Shown in pieces: positions 18,039-26,703 of a DNA stretch of 60,521 nt (its first letter is position 1; every line of letters starts with the position of its first letter). The DNA comes from Draconibacterium orientale (GTDB taxonomy: Bacteria > Bacteroidota > Bacteroidia > Bacteroidales > UBA12170). Made by a program: the position numbers and the translations under genes. The notes beneath the pieces are model-generated. The model did no database searches, had not been told where the DNA came from, and saw only the letters and a program-made list of their open reading frames with translations. Location: the NCBI GenBank assembly GCA_020718205.1, contig DYSN01000006.1:1-60521 (forward strand). Reading direction: 5' to 3'.

Positions 18039-19307
18039 TTATTCGTCGCGAAGGGCATCGATGGGTTTTATACTTACGGCTCGGTTGGCGGGAATCAATC
18101 CGGCCAAAGCTCCTGAGATTACAAGCAATACCAGAGCCAGAACCGCTTTCTGAAAATCGACTTCGGGGTTGTTGAACATCTGAGTTCCTGCTCCCATTTT
18201 AATCAGCAGATAGTTAATGAGTTCCAGAATACCCACGCCAACCACCAGACCGAAATATCCGGCAAAGGATGTGAGCAATACAGATTCAATGATAATCTGT
18301 TTTCTGATTTGCCATGGGGTTGCTCCCAAAGCCCGTTGAACTCCAATTTCTTTGGTTCTTTCCTTAACGATGATGAGCATAATATTGCTCACGCCAATTA
18401 CCCCGGCAAACAATGTTCCAATGCCCACAATCCAGATAAGCCCGCTGATACCTGCGAAGAGTCGTGTCATTTTCAGAAATTCTTCTTCCACATTAAAGGA
18501 ACCAATGGCGCGGCTATCTTCTGGATCAATACTATGCCTTGTCTTCATCACTGTTTTGGCTTTTTCCAAAACGTCGGCTGCCGAATAACCTTCTTTGGCG
18601 GTTATGGAATACCAGCCCACACGGTTTCCCATATTGTAGGTGGACTGTATGGTGGTGAACGGCATAAAAACCTGCCGGTTTTCTTCTTCGGCCTGTTGAT
18701 CGTTTTTCTTGCTGCTGCTCACTCCAACCACCTGAAAGAATACACCATTGATTTTTAAATACTGGCCAATGGGGTTTTCGTCGGGTTTAAACATTTCTTC
18801 GGCTACCCTTTTTCCTATTACCACCACTTTTCGCTTTTCGCCAATATCGTTATCGTTGATAAACCGTCCTTTGAGAATGTTCGATGGGTCAATTTTATTA
18901 TAATCGGGATAATCGCCCTGAATGGAATAGGCGGCAGTTCGTTCTTCTCTCACCACGTTGTTTTGACCTTCGGTGGCAAAAACCTGGAGTCGTGGAGCCA
19001 GATATTCTATTTCGGGAATTTGTTCGGCGAGTGCGCGGGTATCATCATTGTCGAACCGAACCCATCGACCCCGAACAAATCCTTTATAGGGCATGGTGGT
19101 TCTGTTTCCCCACATAAACATGCTGTTGGTAGCCATATCGCCCATGCTGGTGCTCACACCATTGTGTAAGCCTTTGCCGGCTCCCAGCATTACCACCAGC
19201 ATAAAAATTCCCCAAAAAACACCAAAAGCGGTGAAGAAGGTACGCAGTTTATTCTGCTTGATGGTGTACCATATTTCCTGAAATTTATCGTTGTTGAACA
19301 ATTGCAT
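18039..19307 (-). CDS. MacB-type ABC transporter permease (second copy)
   Basis: 422 residues. An N-terminal helix (about 20-42), a large periplasmic MacB_PCD domain (about 50-270), then three helices of the FtsX domain (about 290-315, 340-370, 385-410). Motifs 'GVSNIMLIIVKERTKEIGVQRALGATPWQIRKQIIIESVLLT' are typical. It is a paralogue of the preceding permease; the two may form a heterodimer. Such systems act as mechanotransmitters that drive efflux rather than as pores. Confidence 0.93.
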   Translation of the reverse strand: MQLFNNDKFQEIWYTIKQNKLRTFFTAFGVFWGIFMLVVMLGAGKGLHNGVSTSMGDMATNSMFMWGNRTTMPYKGFVRGRWVRFDNDDTRALAEQIPEIEYLAPRLQVFATEGQNNVVREERTAAYSIQGDYPDYNKIDPSNILKGRFINDNDIGEKRKVVVIGKRVAEEMFKPDENPIGQYLKINGVFFQVVGVSSSKKNDQQAEEENRQVFMPFTTIQSTYNMGNRVGWYSITAKEGYSAADVLEKAKTVMKTRHSIDPEDSRAIGSFNVEEEFLKMTRLFAGISGLIWIVGIGTLFAGVIGVSNIMLIIVKERTKEIGVQRALGATPWQIRKQIIIESVLLTSFAGYFGLVVGVGILELINYLLIKMGAGTQMFNNPEVDFQKAVLALVLLVISGALAGLIPANRAVSIKPIDALRDE

Positions 19308-19325
19308 GGGTTTCGTTTTTACGTT

Positions 19326-20555
19326 TTATTCGTCTCTGAGGGCAACTACAGGTTTTACGGAAGCAGCCTTGCGGGCTGGCACAAAGCCGGCTAAAGCACC
19401 GGCAATAATGAGAATAAAGGTAGCTCCCAAGGCCACATTGATGTTGACCTCGGGGTTTGCAAAATAGCTATCGCCCTGAAAACTGCTTCTCACCAGTTCG
19501 AGCAATCCAACTCCCAAAACCAGTCCCACATAGCCTGCAAAAGCAGTAATGGCTATGCTCTCCTGAAGGATGAGGCTCACGATGCTGAAAGGAGTGGCAC
19601 CCAGGGCTTTTCTTACTCCAATTTCTTTTGTGCGTTCTTTCACCACAATCATCATAATATTGCTAACGCCTACAATTCCGGCAATGATAGTCCCAATGCC
19701 AATAAACCAGATAAAAATGCGGATGCTGGCAAATAAATCCATAAACTGCTGGTAGTTTTCGATGCTGTTGAAAATGAAAAGTGCTCTGGTATCCTGTGGA
19801 TCGAATTTAAACCGCTCGGCGAGCGTTGATTTAATTTCTTCAACGGTTTTCTGACTTTCTTCGGATGAGGCATTGCCCAGCATTACCTGAATGGAATTGA
19901 TGTCTTTTCCCATGCCGAAAACCATTTGTCCTGTTGATGTGGGAATGTAAATACGTTGTAAATCGCGGTCGGAGCCGGGATCGTTAAAGATTCCCACAAC
20001 CTTGAACGGAACGCCGCCAATATTGATATAGGCATCAATGGCGGAGCCGCCTTTAAATAATTCTTCAAAAACAATGCGCCCAATCACGGCAACTTTGCGG
20101 TTTTGGTTTTGATCGAGCTGATTCAAAAATCTCCCCTGAACCATTTCAAGGGCTTCCACATGGCCATATTCGGGGGTAATGGCAAAGATGTCGAATGTGC
20201 CGTATTCGCTTTTATAGTTTACGGTGCTCACCTGCCAAATGCGGGAACGGTTACTTGTTTTTTCTACATGGCTCAGGCTGGCCAACAAATCTTCGTCTTC
20301 GTTTTCGAATTCGATAAACCTTCCCGGTTTCATGCCTTTATGCGGTTTGCTGGTCACGCCGCCGTTGATGGAAATATAATTTACGGCATCGCCGGCAAAT
20401 TCTTTACTCACGCCGTTTTCGAGTCCATAGCCCGAGCCAAGCAGAATAATGAGCATAAAAATTCCCCAGGCCACGCTAAACCCTGTTAAAAAGGTCCGCA
20501 GCTTGTTCTTTTTAATAGTCTCAAATATTTCCTGCCATTTATCGAGGTCGAACAT
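19326..20555 (-). CDS. MacB-type ABC transporter permease (first copy)
   Basis: 409 residues, same architecture as its downstream paralogue: helix near 20-43, periplasmic MacB_PCD domain, and C-terminal FtsX helices. 'GVSNIMMIVVKERTKEIGVRKALGATPFSIVSLILQESIAITAFAGY' is the coupling-helix region. No ATPase domain is fused, so it depends on the separate ATPase encoded upstream. The gap to the second permease is 18 bp, indicating one transcript. Confidence 0.93.
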   Translation of the reverse strand: MFDLDKWQEIFETIKKNKLRTFLTGFSVAWGIFMLIILLGSGYGLENGVSKEFAGDAVNYISINGGVTSKPHKGMKPGRFIEFENEDEDLLASLSHVEKTSNRSRIWQVSTVNYKSEYGTFDIFAITPEYGHVEALEMVQGRFLNQLDQNQNRKVAVIGRIVFEELFKGGSAIDAYINIGGVPFKVVGIFNDPGSDRDLQRIYIPTSTGQMVFGMGKDINSIQVMLGNASSEESQKTVEEIKSTLAERFKFDPQDTRALFIFNSIENYQQFMDLFASIRIFIWFIGIGTIIAGIVGVSNIMMIVVKERTKEIGVRKALGATPFSIVSLILQESIAITAFAGYVGLVLGVGLLELVRSSFQGDSYFANPEVNINVALGATFILIIAGALAGFVPARKAASVKPVVALRDE

Positions 20556-20567
20556 ATTTTTTAAATT

Positions 20568-20756
20568 TTACGAATTGTGGGATTGAAATAGAGCTAAATT
20601 TACTTTTTGCTGAAATACAGTGTATTGGTCAGCTTTTAAATCAACCTCTTCCTGTCTGGTTCTTTTGGCATATTGCAGGTAAAACTCCCTCAACAACTTG
20701 AGTGTATCGGGAGCATTACTTGCCGGATTTGTGTTCAAAGTTTGATTGGTTTTCAT
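20568..20756 (-). CDS. Small operonic protein, unknown
   Basis: 62 residues, soluble, charged, with a helical middle ('DTLKLLREFYLQYAKRTRQEEVDLKADQYTVFQQKV'). No family recognised. It sits 18 bp after the ABC ATPase and 12 bp before the first permease, on the same strand, with an ATG start, so it fits neatly in the operon. It may be a real small subunit or an accidental frame in a 219-bp intergenic space; the former is slightly favoured because the spacing on both sides is operon-like. Confidence 0.5.
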   Translation of the reverse strand: MKTNQTLNTNPASNAPDTLKLLREFYLQYAKRTRQEEVDLKADQYTVFQQKVNLALFQSHNS

Positions 20757-20774
20757 GGTGATTTGTGTGTGGGT

Positions 20775-21527
20775 TTATATCATTATTTCATGGTTCTGTG
20801 GTTTGGGTATCCCTCCGGACCGCAGGTTTTCTTCGCGGAATGCCTTCAGGTCGCCGTTGTAGATATTTTTCTCGATAATGCCATCCTTAAGCCAGATGAT
20901 TCGGTTGGTCATGGCGGCAATATCGTGTTCGTGAGTTACCAGGATGATGGTGATGCCGGATTCATTGATTTCTTTTAAAATTTTCATCACTTCGTAGGAG
21001 GTGGTGGTATCGAGAGCGCCAGTGGGCTCGTCGGCCAGGATAACCTTAGGTTGACCAATAAGAGCACGGGCAATGGCGAGACGTTGTTTTTGTCCGCCGC
21101 TTAGCTCGTTTGGCATATGGTTGGCCCATTCTCTCAGCCCCATTTTATCGAGGTATTCCATGGCAATGAGGTTTCTTTTTTTGCGTGCTACATTCTGATA
21201 GTAGAGTGGAAGTGCCACATTTTCCATGGCATTTTTAAAAGAAATCAAGTTAAACGATTGAAATACAAAGCCTAACATTTTGTTTCGGTAATAGGCAGCC
21301 TTTTTCTCGTTAAGATTTTGCATGAGGGTTCCATCGAGGAAATATTCACCCTGATCGTAATTGTCTAAAATTCCTAAAATATTCAATAAGGTTGATTTTC
21401 CGGAGCCGGAGGAGCCCATAATGGAAACCAATTCGCCTTTTTCTATTCCCAGATTGATGCCTTTGAGCACATGCAGGGAGTTGGAGCCGGTGGTATAACT
21501 TTTATTGATATTTTTCAGACTAATCAT
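20775..21527 (-). CDS. MacB/LolD-type ABC transporter ATPase
   Basis: 250 residues. Walker A 'GSSGSGKST' (about 38-46), Q-loop near 'GFVFQSFNLI', signature 'LSGGQKQRLAIARAL', Walker B 'VILADEPTGALD' and the switch His in 'ILVTHEHDIA'. Energises the two downstream permeases. First gene of a five-gene operon: ATPase, small ORF, permease, permease, HlyD adaptor. The substrate (antibiotic, peptide or lipid) cannot be told from sequence; no outer-membrane TolC partner lies in the operon. Confidence 0.94.
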   Translation of the reverse strand: MISLKNINKSYTTGSNSLHVLKGINLGIEKGELVSIMGSSGSGKSTLLNILGILDNYDQGEYFLDGTLMQNLNEKKAAYYRNKMLGFVFQSFNLISFKNAMENVALPLYYQNVARKKRNLIAMEYLDKMGLREWANHMPNELSGGQKQRLAIARALIGQPKVILADEPTGALDTTTSYEVMKILKEINESGITIILVTHEHDIAAMTNRIIWLKDGIIEKNIYNGDLKAFREENLRSGGIPKPQNHEIMI

Positions 21528-21885
21528 TTTTCACGCTTTTGTTCTAATGGTTCTACAATCGTGCCGTTTTGTGCAAGTTTATGTTATTCAGAGAGTTGCT
21601 ATTATTGTTGGCGACGATTTAACATTATTTATGTTCATTCACTAACAACCACTGTTCACTTTCGTTCATTTTTATTTTCTCCGAATATTTCATAACTTAC
21701 TCGATACTACTAAGAAGCGTAAGTTGAAAGAATGTTACAGAAATTAGTGTTTTTTATAAGATAGATTTTTTGATGGGACTATCTGATGCTTGATTGAATA
21801 GGAAAATCTTGTTAGAAAAATTGTATAAAATGGGATTATTTAGAGTAACAATTGTTTATTGATTTTCAACAAATTGAAACAATTA
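21528..21885. other. AT-rich intergenic stretch with phased GTTCA repeats
   Basis: No gene seen. It separates the ABC operon from the restriction enzyme gene. GTTCA occurs at 21633, 21654 and 21664, spaced 21 and 10 bp (two and one helical turns). A weak -7 box on the minus strand (TAAACTTG at 21574-21581) precedes the ABC ATPase. If that box is used, the repeats lie roughly 65-100 bp upstream of the start of transcription, suitable for an activator. Regulator unknown. Confidence 0.4.
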
Positions 21886-22596
21886 TTATTGGCGGAAAGC
21901 CTGATTAAAGAATTCATTGAGCTTATTGATATTTTTAATTTTTATGAGCCCATTGGTACAATGATTAATAACTGAAGGCAGAACAGTGAATAATTCCTGC
22001 AGAGCATTTTCATGACCAGTAGCTAAAGCATAAAAACTCGCCCCATCAATTTCTCTTATATGTTCATTTAATGGGCATTTTTCACCTTTGTTTTTGTCGG
22101 ATGGGATAAATGGTTTATTGTAACGTTGACCGTTTTTGGGGATAATGGCAACATAATAGGCTGTATATCCCTTGTATATGCTTGATTTAGGGCTTATTAA
22201 ATCGTTAAGGGAGTGGTATAAATCGGACAGTTTTCCACCGGAAACCGTATTGTATTTGTTTTTAATTTCCGCAATGCATTTATTTTCTGCTGAGGCGAGA
22301 TCAATCACATTTCCAACTTTTAAGTTTACCCAACCTTTTGAATAGCCAACTATGTTTTGATGAAAGTCCCCGATGTGGTTTTGCAAAGTTTTTTGAGCTT
22401 GTCTGGTTGTTTCGCTTTTTATCCAGGTTTCGAAATCAATCTCAAAGCCAGACATTTCAATCATGGCTGCGAAAGGGTCAATCACATTTTTTCCAAAATC
22501 CTTAACTGCAGCCTTTTGCGCACTTTTTGCTATTGCTAAAAGTTGAGAAACCTCGTGTTGAAGGTCTGAATCTGATATCCAACTTAAAAATGGCAT
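21886..22596 (-). CDS. Type II restriction endonuclease, Eco47II family (predicted GGNCC)
   Basis: 236 residues, close to the ~239 of Eco47II. Conserved family segments 'FGKNVIDPFAAMIEMSGFEIDFETWI' and 'RQAQKTLQNHIGDFHQNIVG' are present. A PD-(D/E)xK-like site is visible: Asp99 followed by Glu110-Ile-Lys112 in 'CIAEIKNKYNT'. The family cuts GGNCC; specificity here is inferred from family, not seen. It follows the methyltransferase by 67 bp on the same strand, so the protective enzyme is made first. The module is compact and flanked by AT-rich spacers, consistent with horizontal gain. Confidence 0.85.
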   Translation of the reverse strand: MPFLSWISDSDLQHEVSQLLAIAKSAQKAAVKDFGKNVIDPFAAMIEMSGFEIDFETWIKSETTRQAQKTLQNHIGDFHQNIVGYSKGWVNLKVGNVIDLASAENKCIAEIKNKYNTVSGGKLSDLYHSLNDLISPKSSIYKGYTAYYVAIIPKNGQRYNKPFIPSDKNKGEKCPLNEHIREIDGASFYALATGHENALQELFTVLPSVINHCTNGLIKIKNINKLNEFFNQAFRQ

Positions 22597-22663
22597 TTAT
22601 AATTTTGTTTTATATGTATGTTATGCCGTAAAGATAAAAGATTTTTAAACTGCGCAATAGTTT

Positions 22664-23890
22664 TTATTCTGTATTCGCTTTATTTAAAAAATTAATAATC
22701 GAGTAGCCAACTTCTTTTGCGAAATTTACCGGAACAGCATTGCCAATTTGTTTATATTGTTGAGAAACCGAGCCTGAGAAAGCCCAATTATCTGGAAATG
22801 TTTGGATTCTTGCATACTCTCTGATGGTAAAAGGCCTTGTTTCGTCAGGATGGCATCGTTCAGTTTGCTTTTGTGCCGGGCTGCAAGTTAAGGTCAGACT
22901 TGGTTCTGACCAACTCATTCTTCGTGCCATTCCGGTTTTTCCACCACTCAAGTGAAAACTGGCTCCCATATATTCTTTCTGAATATCTAATGGTAAGTCG
23001 CGCCAGTAACCTCCTTCAGGAACTTTCTCTAAAACATCCTTTTTGCCGGAAGGGTATTTAGAGCCGGGAGACTGAGGCACATCCGAATCGAATAAATCGC
23101 CTTTTTTAAGAGCATCTTTTAATGTAAAGACTTTTTTAAATGGTTTTGGGAATTCATATAGATGATGATTAAGGTCTTTTCTTATACCAACAATTAAAAC
23201 CCGCTCTCTTTTTTGGGGAACCTTATAAAATATTGTTTTAAAAATCCGTGGTGTAATTACATGGTATCCAATTTCATCAAGAATAGAAATCATACCTTGA
23301 AGTGTTCTGCCGTTGTCGTGATTCATAAGTCCGCGAACATTTTCGCCTATGCAGATAGGAGGCATGGTTTCCTGAACAACTCTCGCAAACTCGTAAAACA
23401 AGGTACCTCTGGCATCATTTAGACCTAGTTTTTTGCCAGCATAGCTAAAAGCCTGACAAGGAAAACCGCCAGTTACAACATCAACCTTGTTCTTATAACT
23501 TGAGAATGAAATATTTTTTACATCATCTTCAATCACATTCCAGTCTGGGCGATTATTTCTTAATGTTTCACAAGCCCAATGGTCGATTTCATTCAGTGCG
23601 AGGCATTTTATTCCGCTTTCCTCCAACCCAATGGCCAGTCCACCAGCACCTGCAAAGAGCTCAATGGATGAATACTCCCGTTTTGGGATAATTTCATTTT
23701 CTATATCAGTAGGTGCAAAGAGAAATTCAAGACTATCAAAGATTTTCAATTGTTCCTTGCGATATACCCTATAATTACTCATGGGTTCGCGAACAGCTGA
23801 TAGTTTTCCGTTTTTATCCCATCTTCTTAGGGTTTCTTTACTTACAGAGAGCAAATCGGCAACTTCGGAAATTGAATAGTAGTTTTTCAT
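22664..23890 (-). CDS. DNA (cytosine-5) methyltransferase with N-terminal MerR/excisionase-like HTH
   Basis: 408 residues. Residues 1-53 ('YYSISEVADLLSVSKETLRRWDKNGKL') are a MerR-like helix-turn-helix. After a short linker comes a full C5-methylase: motif I 'ELFAGAGGLAIGLE' (about 77-90), motif IV 'GGFPCQAFS' with catalytic Cys145, motif VI 'ENVRG' at 183, motif VIII 'QKRER' at 226, and motif X 'QIGNAVPV' near the end. It should protect the site cut by the adjacent Eco47II-like nuclease. The HTH suggests the enzyme represses its own promoter, where a perfect inverted repeat lies 4 bp upstream of the start codon. Confidence 0.95.
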   Translation of the reverse strand: MKNYYSISEVADLLSVSKETLRRWDKNGKLSAVREPMSNYRVYRKEQLKIFDSLEFLFAPTDIENEIIPKREYSSIELFAGAGGLAIGLEESGIKCLALNEIDHWACETLRNNRPDWNVIEDDVKNISFSSYKNKVDVVTGGFPCQAFSYAGKKLGLNDARGTLFYEFARVVQETMPPICIGENVRGLMNHDNGRTLQGMISILDEIGYHVITPRIFKTIFYKVPQKRERVLIVGIRKDLNHHLYEFPKPFKKVFTLKDALKKGDLFDSDVPQSPGSKYPSGKKDVLEKVPEGGYWRDLPLDIQKEYMGASFHLSGGKTGMARRMSWSEPSLTLTCSPAQKQTERCHPDETRPFTIREYARIQTFPDNWAFSGSVSQQYKQIGNAVPVNFAKEVGYSIINFLNKANTE

Positions 23891-23894
23891 AAAA

Positions 23895-23925
23895 TAACCA
23901 TGTTAAACAACATTATACATGGTTA
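23895..23925 (-). promoter_or_regulatory. Inverted-repeat operator at the methyltransferase promoter
   Basis: TAACCATGT (23895-23903) and ACATGGTTA (23917-23925) are a perfect 9-bp inverted repeat, half-site centres 22 bp apart, two helical turns. It abuts the -7 box at 23926-23933, so it covers the expected transcription start. Most likely target of the methyltransferase HTH. Confidence 0.65.
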
Positions 23926-23933
23926 CAAATGTA
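23926..23933 (-). promoter_or_regulatory. -7 promoter box of the restriction-modification module
   Basis: On the minus strand TACATTTG, a full TAnnTTTG match, immediately followed by the inverted repeat. No clear -33 element is seen. Confidence 0.65.
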
Positions 23934-24206
23934 TTAGAAATTTTTTTATGTTAATTATACTCGAAAAAGAAGATATTAACAATCATATTTTTCTATGTCA
24001 TATAAATTCAGAAGTATATAGATGATAGAATTGATATTTCATTTTTCGAATATTGCCTGATTTAAACTTTTCTCACGAAACGACAAATTTCAATGCTTTA
24101 TGAATTTCAATCTTAAAGTGGATTTAAGAATAAAAAATCTCTTTTCCGTGTTACACTGAAATAACCAAAATGGGGTTTTTGGTAGGATTCAAAAAAAATA
24201 TATCCG

Positions 24207-24214
24207 TAAATTTG
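24207..24214 (+). promoter_or_regulatory. -7 promoter box of the ALDH gene
   Basis: TAAATTTG, 31 bp before the ATG at 24246, full TAnnTTTG match. Confidence 0.65.
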
Positions 24215-24245
24215 GCCTCCCGAAAAATAATAGAAATTTTATCAT

Positions 24246-25799
24246 ATGAGAAAAGTTAACATTCCCCAAATTCTGGGAAAATTAGGTATAAAAGAGCTGA
24301 ATATGGGTGTTTCTACCGGAGCTCAGTGGTTCGAAACCAAAGGTGATATTACCAAAAGTGTGTCGCCTATTGATGGTAAAGAAATTGCCAAAGTGCAAAA
24401 TGCCACCATGGAAGATTACGAAATGGTGATGACCAAAGCTCAGGAAGCTTTTAAAGTTTGGCGTAATGTCCCAGCTCCTTTGAGAGGCGAAATCGTTCGC
24501 AAGATTGGTTTGGCTCTCCGCGAGTACAAAGAAGAATTGGGTGCTCTTGTTTCTCTCGAAATGGGAAAAATATATCAGGAAGGATTAGGAGAAGTTCAGG
24601 AAATGATTGATATCTGCGATTTTGCAGTGGGACAATCCCGCTTAATCAATGGTGTGAACCTGCAATCGGAACGTCCTCAGCATCGCTTATCCGAACAATA
24701 TCATCCCCTGGGCATTGTGGGAATTGTTACTTCCTATAACTTCCCCGTGGCCGTTTGGGCTTGGAACAGTGCATTGGCTGCTATTGCCGGTGATGTTGTT
24801 ATCTGGAAACCCAGTTCAAAAACCCCAATTACTGCGTTAGCTACTCAACATATTATAAAACAAGTGCTTATCGATAACGATGTGCCAGAAGGTGTTTTCA
24901 ACCTGGTGGTGGCCAAATCGAGCGTTATGGGCGATAATTTCTTAGCCGATAACAGAATTCCATTGATGTCGGTTACAGGCAGCACCGCCGTTGGAAAACG
25001 CGTGGGCGCCATTGTGGGCAAGCGTTTGGGCAAAACCATCCTCGAGTTGGGCGGAAACAATGCCGTAATCATGACCCCAAGTGCCGATTTGCAAATGGCC
25101 ATCATGTCAACCGTTTTTGGAACTGTTGGAACAGCTGGTCAACGTTGTACTTCCACCCGCCGAATCATCATTCACGAAAGCATCTACGAGCAAGTGAAAA
25201 CCCGCTTTGTGAAAGCCTACGAAGGATTGAAATCGAAAATTGGCGATCCGTTGGACGAGAGTTATTTGATTGGTCCGCTCATTGACCAGAATTCTGTGAG
25301 TCTTTTTCTTCATGCCGTAGAACAGGTGAAAGTGGAAGGCGGAAACGTTGTTTTTGGTGGTTATGTGATGGAAGGCGAAGGATTTGAGAGCGGAAACTAT
25401 GTGATGCCTTGTATTGCCGAAGCCGAAAATCATTTTCATATTGTTCAGGAAGAAACATTTGCGCCCATTGTTTATTTAATCAAATACTCTGGTGGAATTG
25501 AGAATGCTATCGAAATTCAAAATGGTGTTCCACAAGGCTTGTCTTCGGCTTGTTTCACTTTAGACATGCGCGAAGCCGAGACTTTCCTTTCGTTAGCAGG
25601 TTCCGATTGCGGAATTGCCAACATCAATCTGGGAACTTCGGGTGCTGAAATTGGTGGAGCTTTTGGTGGAGAAAAAGAAACTGGCGGTGGCCGCGAATCG
25701 GGTTCCGATAGCTGGAAAGTGTATATGCGCCGCCAAACCAATACCGTGAACTATGGCACAAAATTGCCTTTGGCTCAGGGAATTAAGTTCGACATTTAG
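24246..25799 (+). CDS. Aldehyde dehydrogenase, ALDH7 (aminoadipate-semialdehyde dehydrogenase) type
   Basis: 517 residues, NAD(P)-dependent. Asn165 in 'TSYNFP', general base Glu267 in 'LELGGNN' and nucleophile Cys301 in 'GTAGQRCTSTRR' are all present. The sequence pattern ('SEQYHPLGIVGIVTSYNFPVAVWAWN', 'GAEIGGAFGGEKETGGGRESGSDSWK') is that of the ALDH7/AmaB group, which oxidises 2-aminoadipate 6-semialdehyde in lysine degradation. No other lysine catabolic gene is in view, so the substrate remains inferred. It has its own promoter and terminator. Confidence 0.88.
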   Translation: MRKVNIPQILGKLGIKELNMGVSTGAQWFETKGDITKSVSPIDGKEIAKVQNATMEDYEMVMTKAQEAFKVWRNVPAPLRGEIVRKIGLALREYKEELGALVSLEMGKIYQEGLGEVQEMIDICDFAVGQSRLINGVNLQSERPQHRLSEQYHPLGIVGIVTSYNFPVAVWAWNSALAAIAGDVVIWKPSSKTPITALATQHIIKQVLIDNDVPEGVFNLVVAKSSVMGDNFLADNRIPLMSVTGSTAVGKRVGAIVGKRLGKTILELGGNNAVIMTPSADLQMAIMSTVFGTVGTAGQRCTSTRRIIIHESIYEQVKTRFVKAYEGLKSKIGDPLDESYLIGPLIDQNSVSLFLHAVEQVKVEGGNVVFGGYVMEGEGFESGNYVMPCIAEAENHFHIVQEETFAPIVYLIKYSGGIENAIEIQNGVPQGLSSACFTLDMREAETFLSLAGSDCGIANINLGTSGAEIGGAFGGEKETGGGRESGSDSWKVYMRRQTNTVNYGTKLPLAQGIKFDI

Positions 25800-25822
25800 T
25801 AATTAATACAATTAATTTTTCC

Positions 25823-25853
25823 GACGCCTTCATTTATTTGGAGGCGTCTTTTT
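25823..25853 (+). terminator. Terminator after the ALDH gene
   Basis: GACGCCT (25823-25829) pairs with AGGCGTC (25842-25848), followed by five T. Confidence 0.85.
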
Positions 25854-25870
25854 CGTATAATAAGTTTTAT

Positions 25871-25878
25871 TAGATTTG
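25871..25878 (+). promoter_or_regulatory. -7 promoter box of the beta-barrel gene
   Basis: TAGATTTG, full TAnnTTTG match, 45 bp before the ATG at 25923. Confidence 0.6.
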
Positions 25879-25922
25879 CGTTATTATAAACTTACATCAA
25901 ATAAACTTAAAAACAATTAAAC

Positions 25923-26657
25923 ATGAAACGTATTCTTTTATCAATCGTGGTTCTCTTTGCAATAACCACAGCATTTGCGCAGGATGAAATCAATTACTTC
26001 CAAAAAAAGCATGAAATTAATGTTCAGGTGGACGATATTTTTAAAGATGTCAGCGACTTCTCTTATCTGTTTTATCTGAATGATGACTACGAATACATTT
26101 ATTACTATCCATACTTTAGTAAAGGCCCCAGCATAGGCATGGGTTACAAATATCATTTTGGGAAAGGTGCCTTGCGTGCTAAGATAAGTTTTAATGGCCA
26201 ATCGATTAATAGCGATGATGAAGATGATAATAATGAAAACCTTAACATCACCAGCAAACAAACTTTTGGGGGGCAAAATTTCGCAATAGGATATGAATTG
26301 CATACCAACCTGAAAAGAATGCAGATTTTTTATGGGCTTGATTTAACCATGGGTCGTCAGAAAATTAATTCTGAGAATAAATACGACTATTTAGCGACCT
26401 ATGAGTACTATGAGGATTATACTGTTACATTATCACAAACTGTGATTACATATGGAGTGAAACCTTTCCTGGGATTTAAATATTTTATTATTCCACAGTT
26501 TTCGGTATCAACAGAGTATTTTTTCTCCTATCAGCTTTACAAAAACTCTTATAAATATGAGCGGACGAATAGTGATGTAGTTGATAAAAGTTCCGCCAAT
26601 GGCTATAAAACAGAATTTGGTCCGTTGGGGCAGATTACTTTTGGCTTCCATTTTTAA
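25923..26657 (+). CDS. Outer membrane beta-barrel protein, unknown
   Basis: 244 residues. Signal peptide at 1-19 (MKRILLSIVVLFAITTAFAQ, cut after AFA). The mature part shows alternating hydrophobic/polar strands rich in Tyr and Phe ('GPSIGMGYKYHFGKG', 'QNFAIGYELHT', 'QIFYGLDLTMGRQ', 'VKPFLGFKYFIIPQFSVSTEYFFSYQL') and ends 'GQITFGFHF', a C-terminal Phe typical of barrels. No specific family or ligand recognised. Single gene. Confidence 0.75.
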   Translation: MKRILLSIVVLFAITTAFAQDEINYFQKKHEINVQVDDIFKDVSDFSYLFYLNDDYEYIYYYPYFSKGPSIGMGYKYHFGKGALRAKISFNGQSINSDDEDDNNENLNITSKQTFGGQNFAIGYELHTNLKRMQIFYGLDLTMGRQKINSENKYDYLATYEYYEDYTVTLSQTVITYGVKPFLGFKYFIIPQFSVSTEYFFSYQLYKNSYKYERTNSDVVDKSSANGYKTEFGPLGQITFGFHF

Positions 26658-26691
26658 CAAATCGTTGCAGTAGACCGATTTTATAAATCCT

Positions 26692-26699
26692 TAATTTTG
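26692..26699 (+). promoter_or_regulatory. -7 promoter box of msrC
   Basis: TAATTTTG ends only 4 bp before the ATG at 26704, implying a leaderless or nearly leaderless mRNA. Confidence 0.6.
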
Positions 26700-26703
26700 T
26701 CAC

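Larger units (their letters stand above)
23891..24245. other. Divergent, AT-rich intergenic stretch between methyltransferase and ALDH
   Basis: No gene seen. The left end holds the methyltransferase promoter and inverted repeat, the right end the ALDH promoter. The middle (about 23940-24170) is strongly AT-rich with nothing recognisable. Confidence 0.6.

Noticed and set aside
21550-21580. Sigma-54 type promoter before the ABC operon
   Set aside because: GG and GC dinucleotides do not occur at the required spacing.
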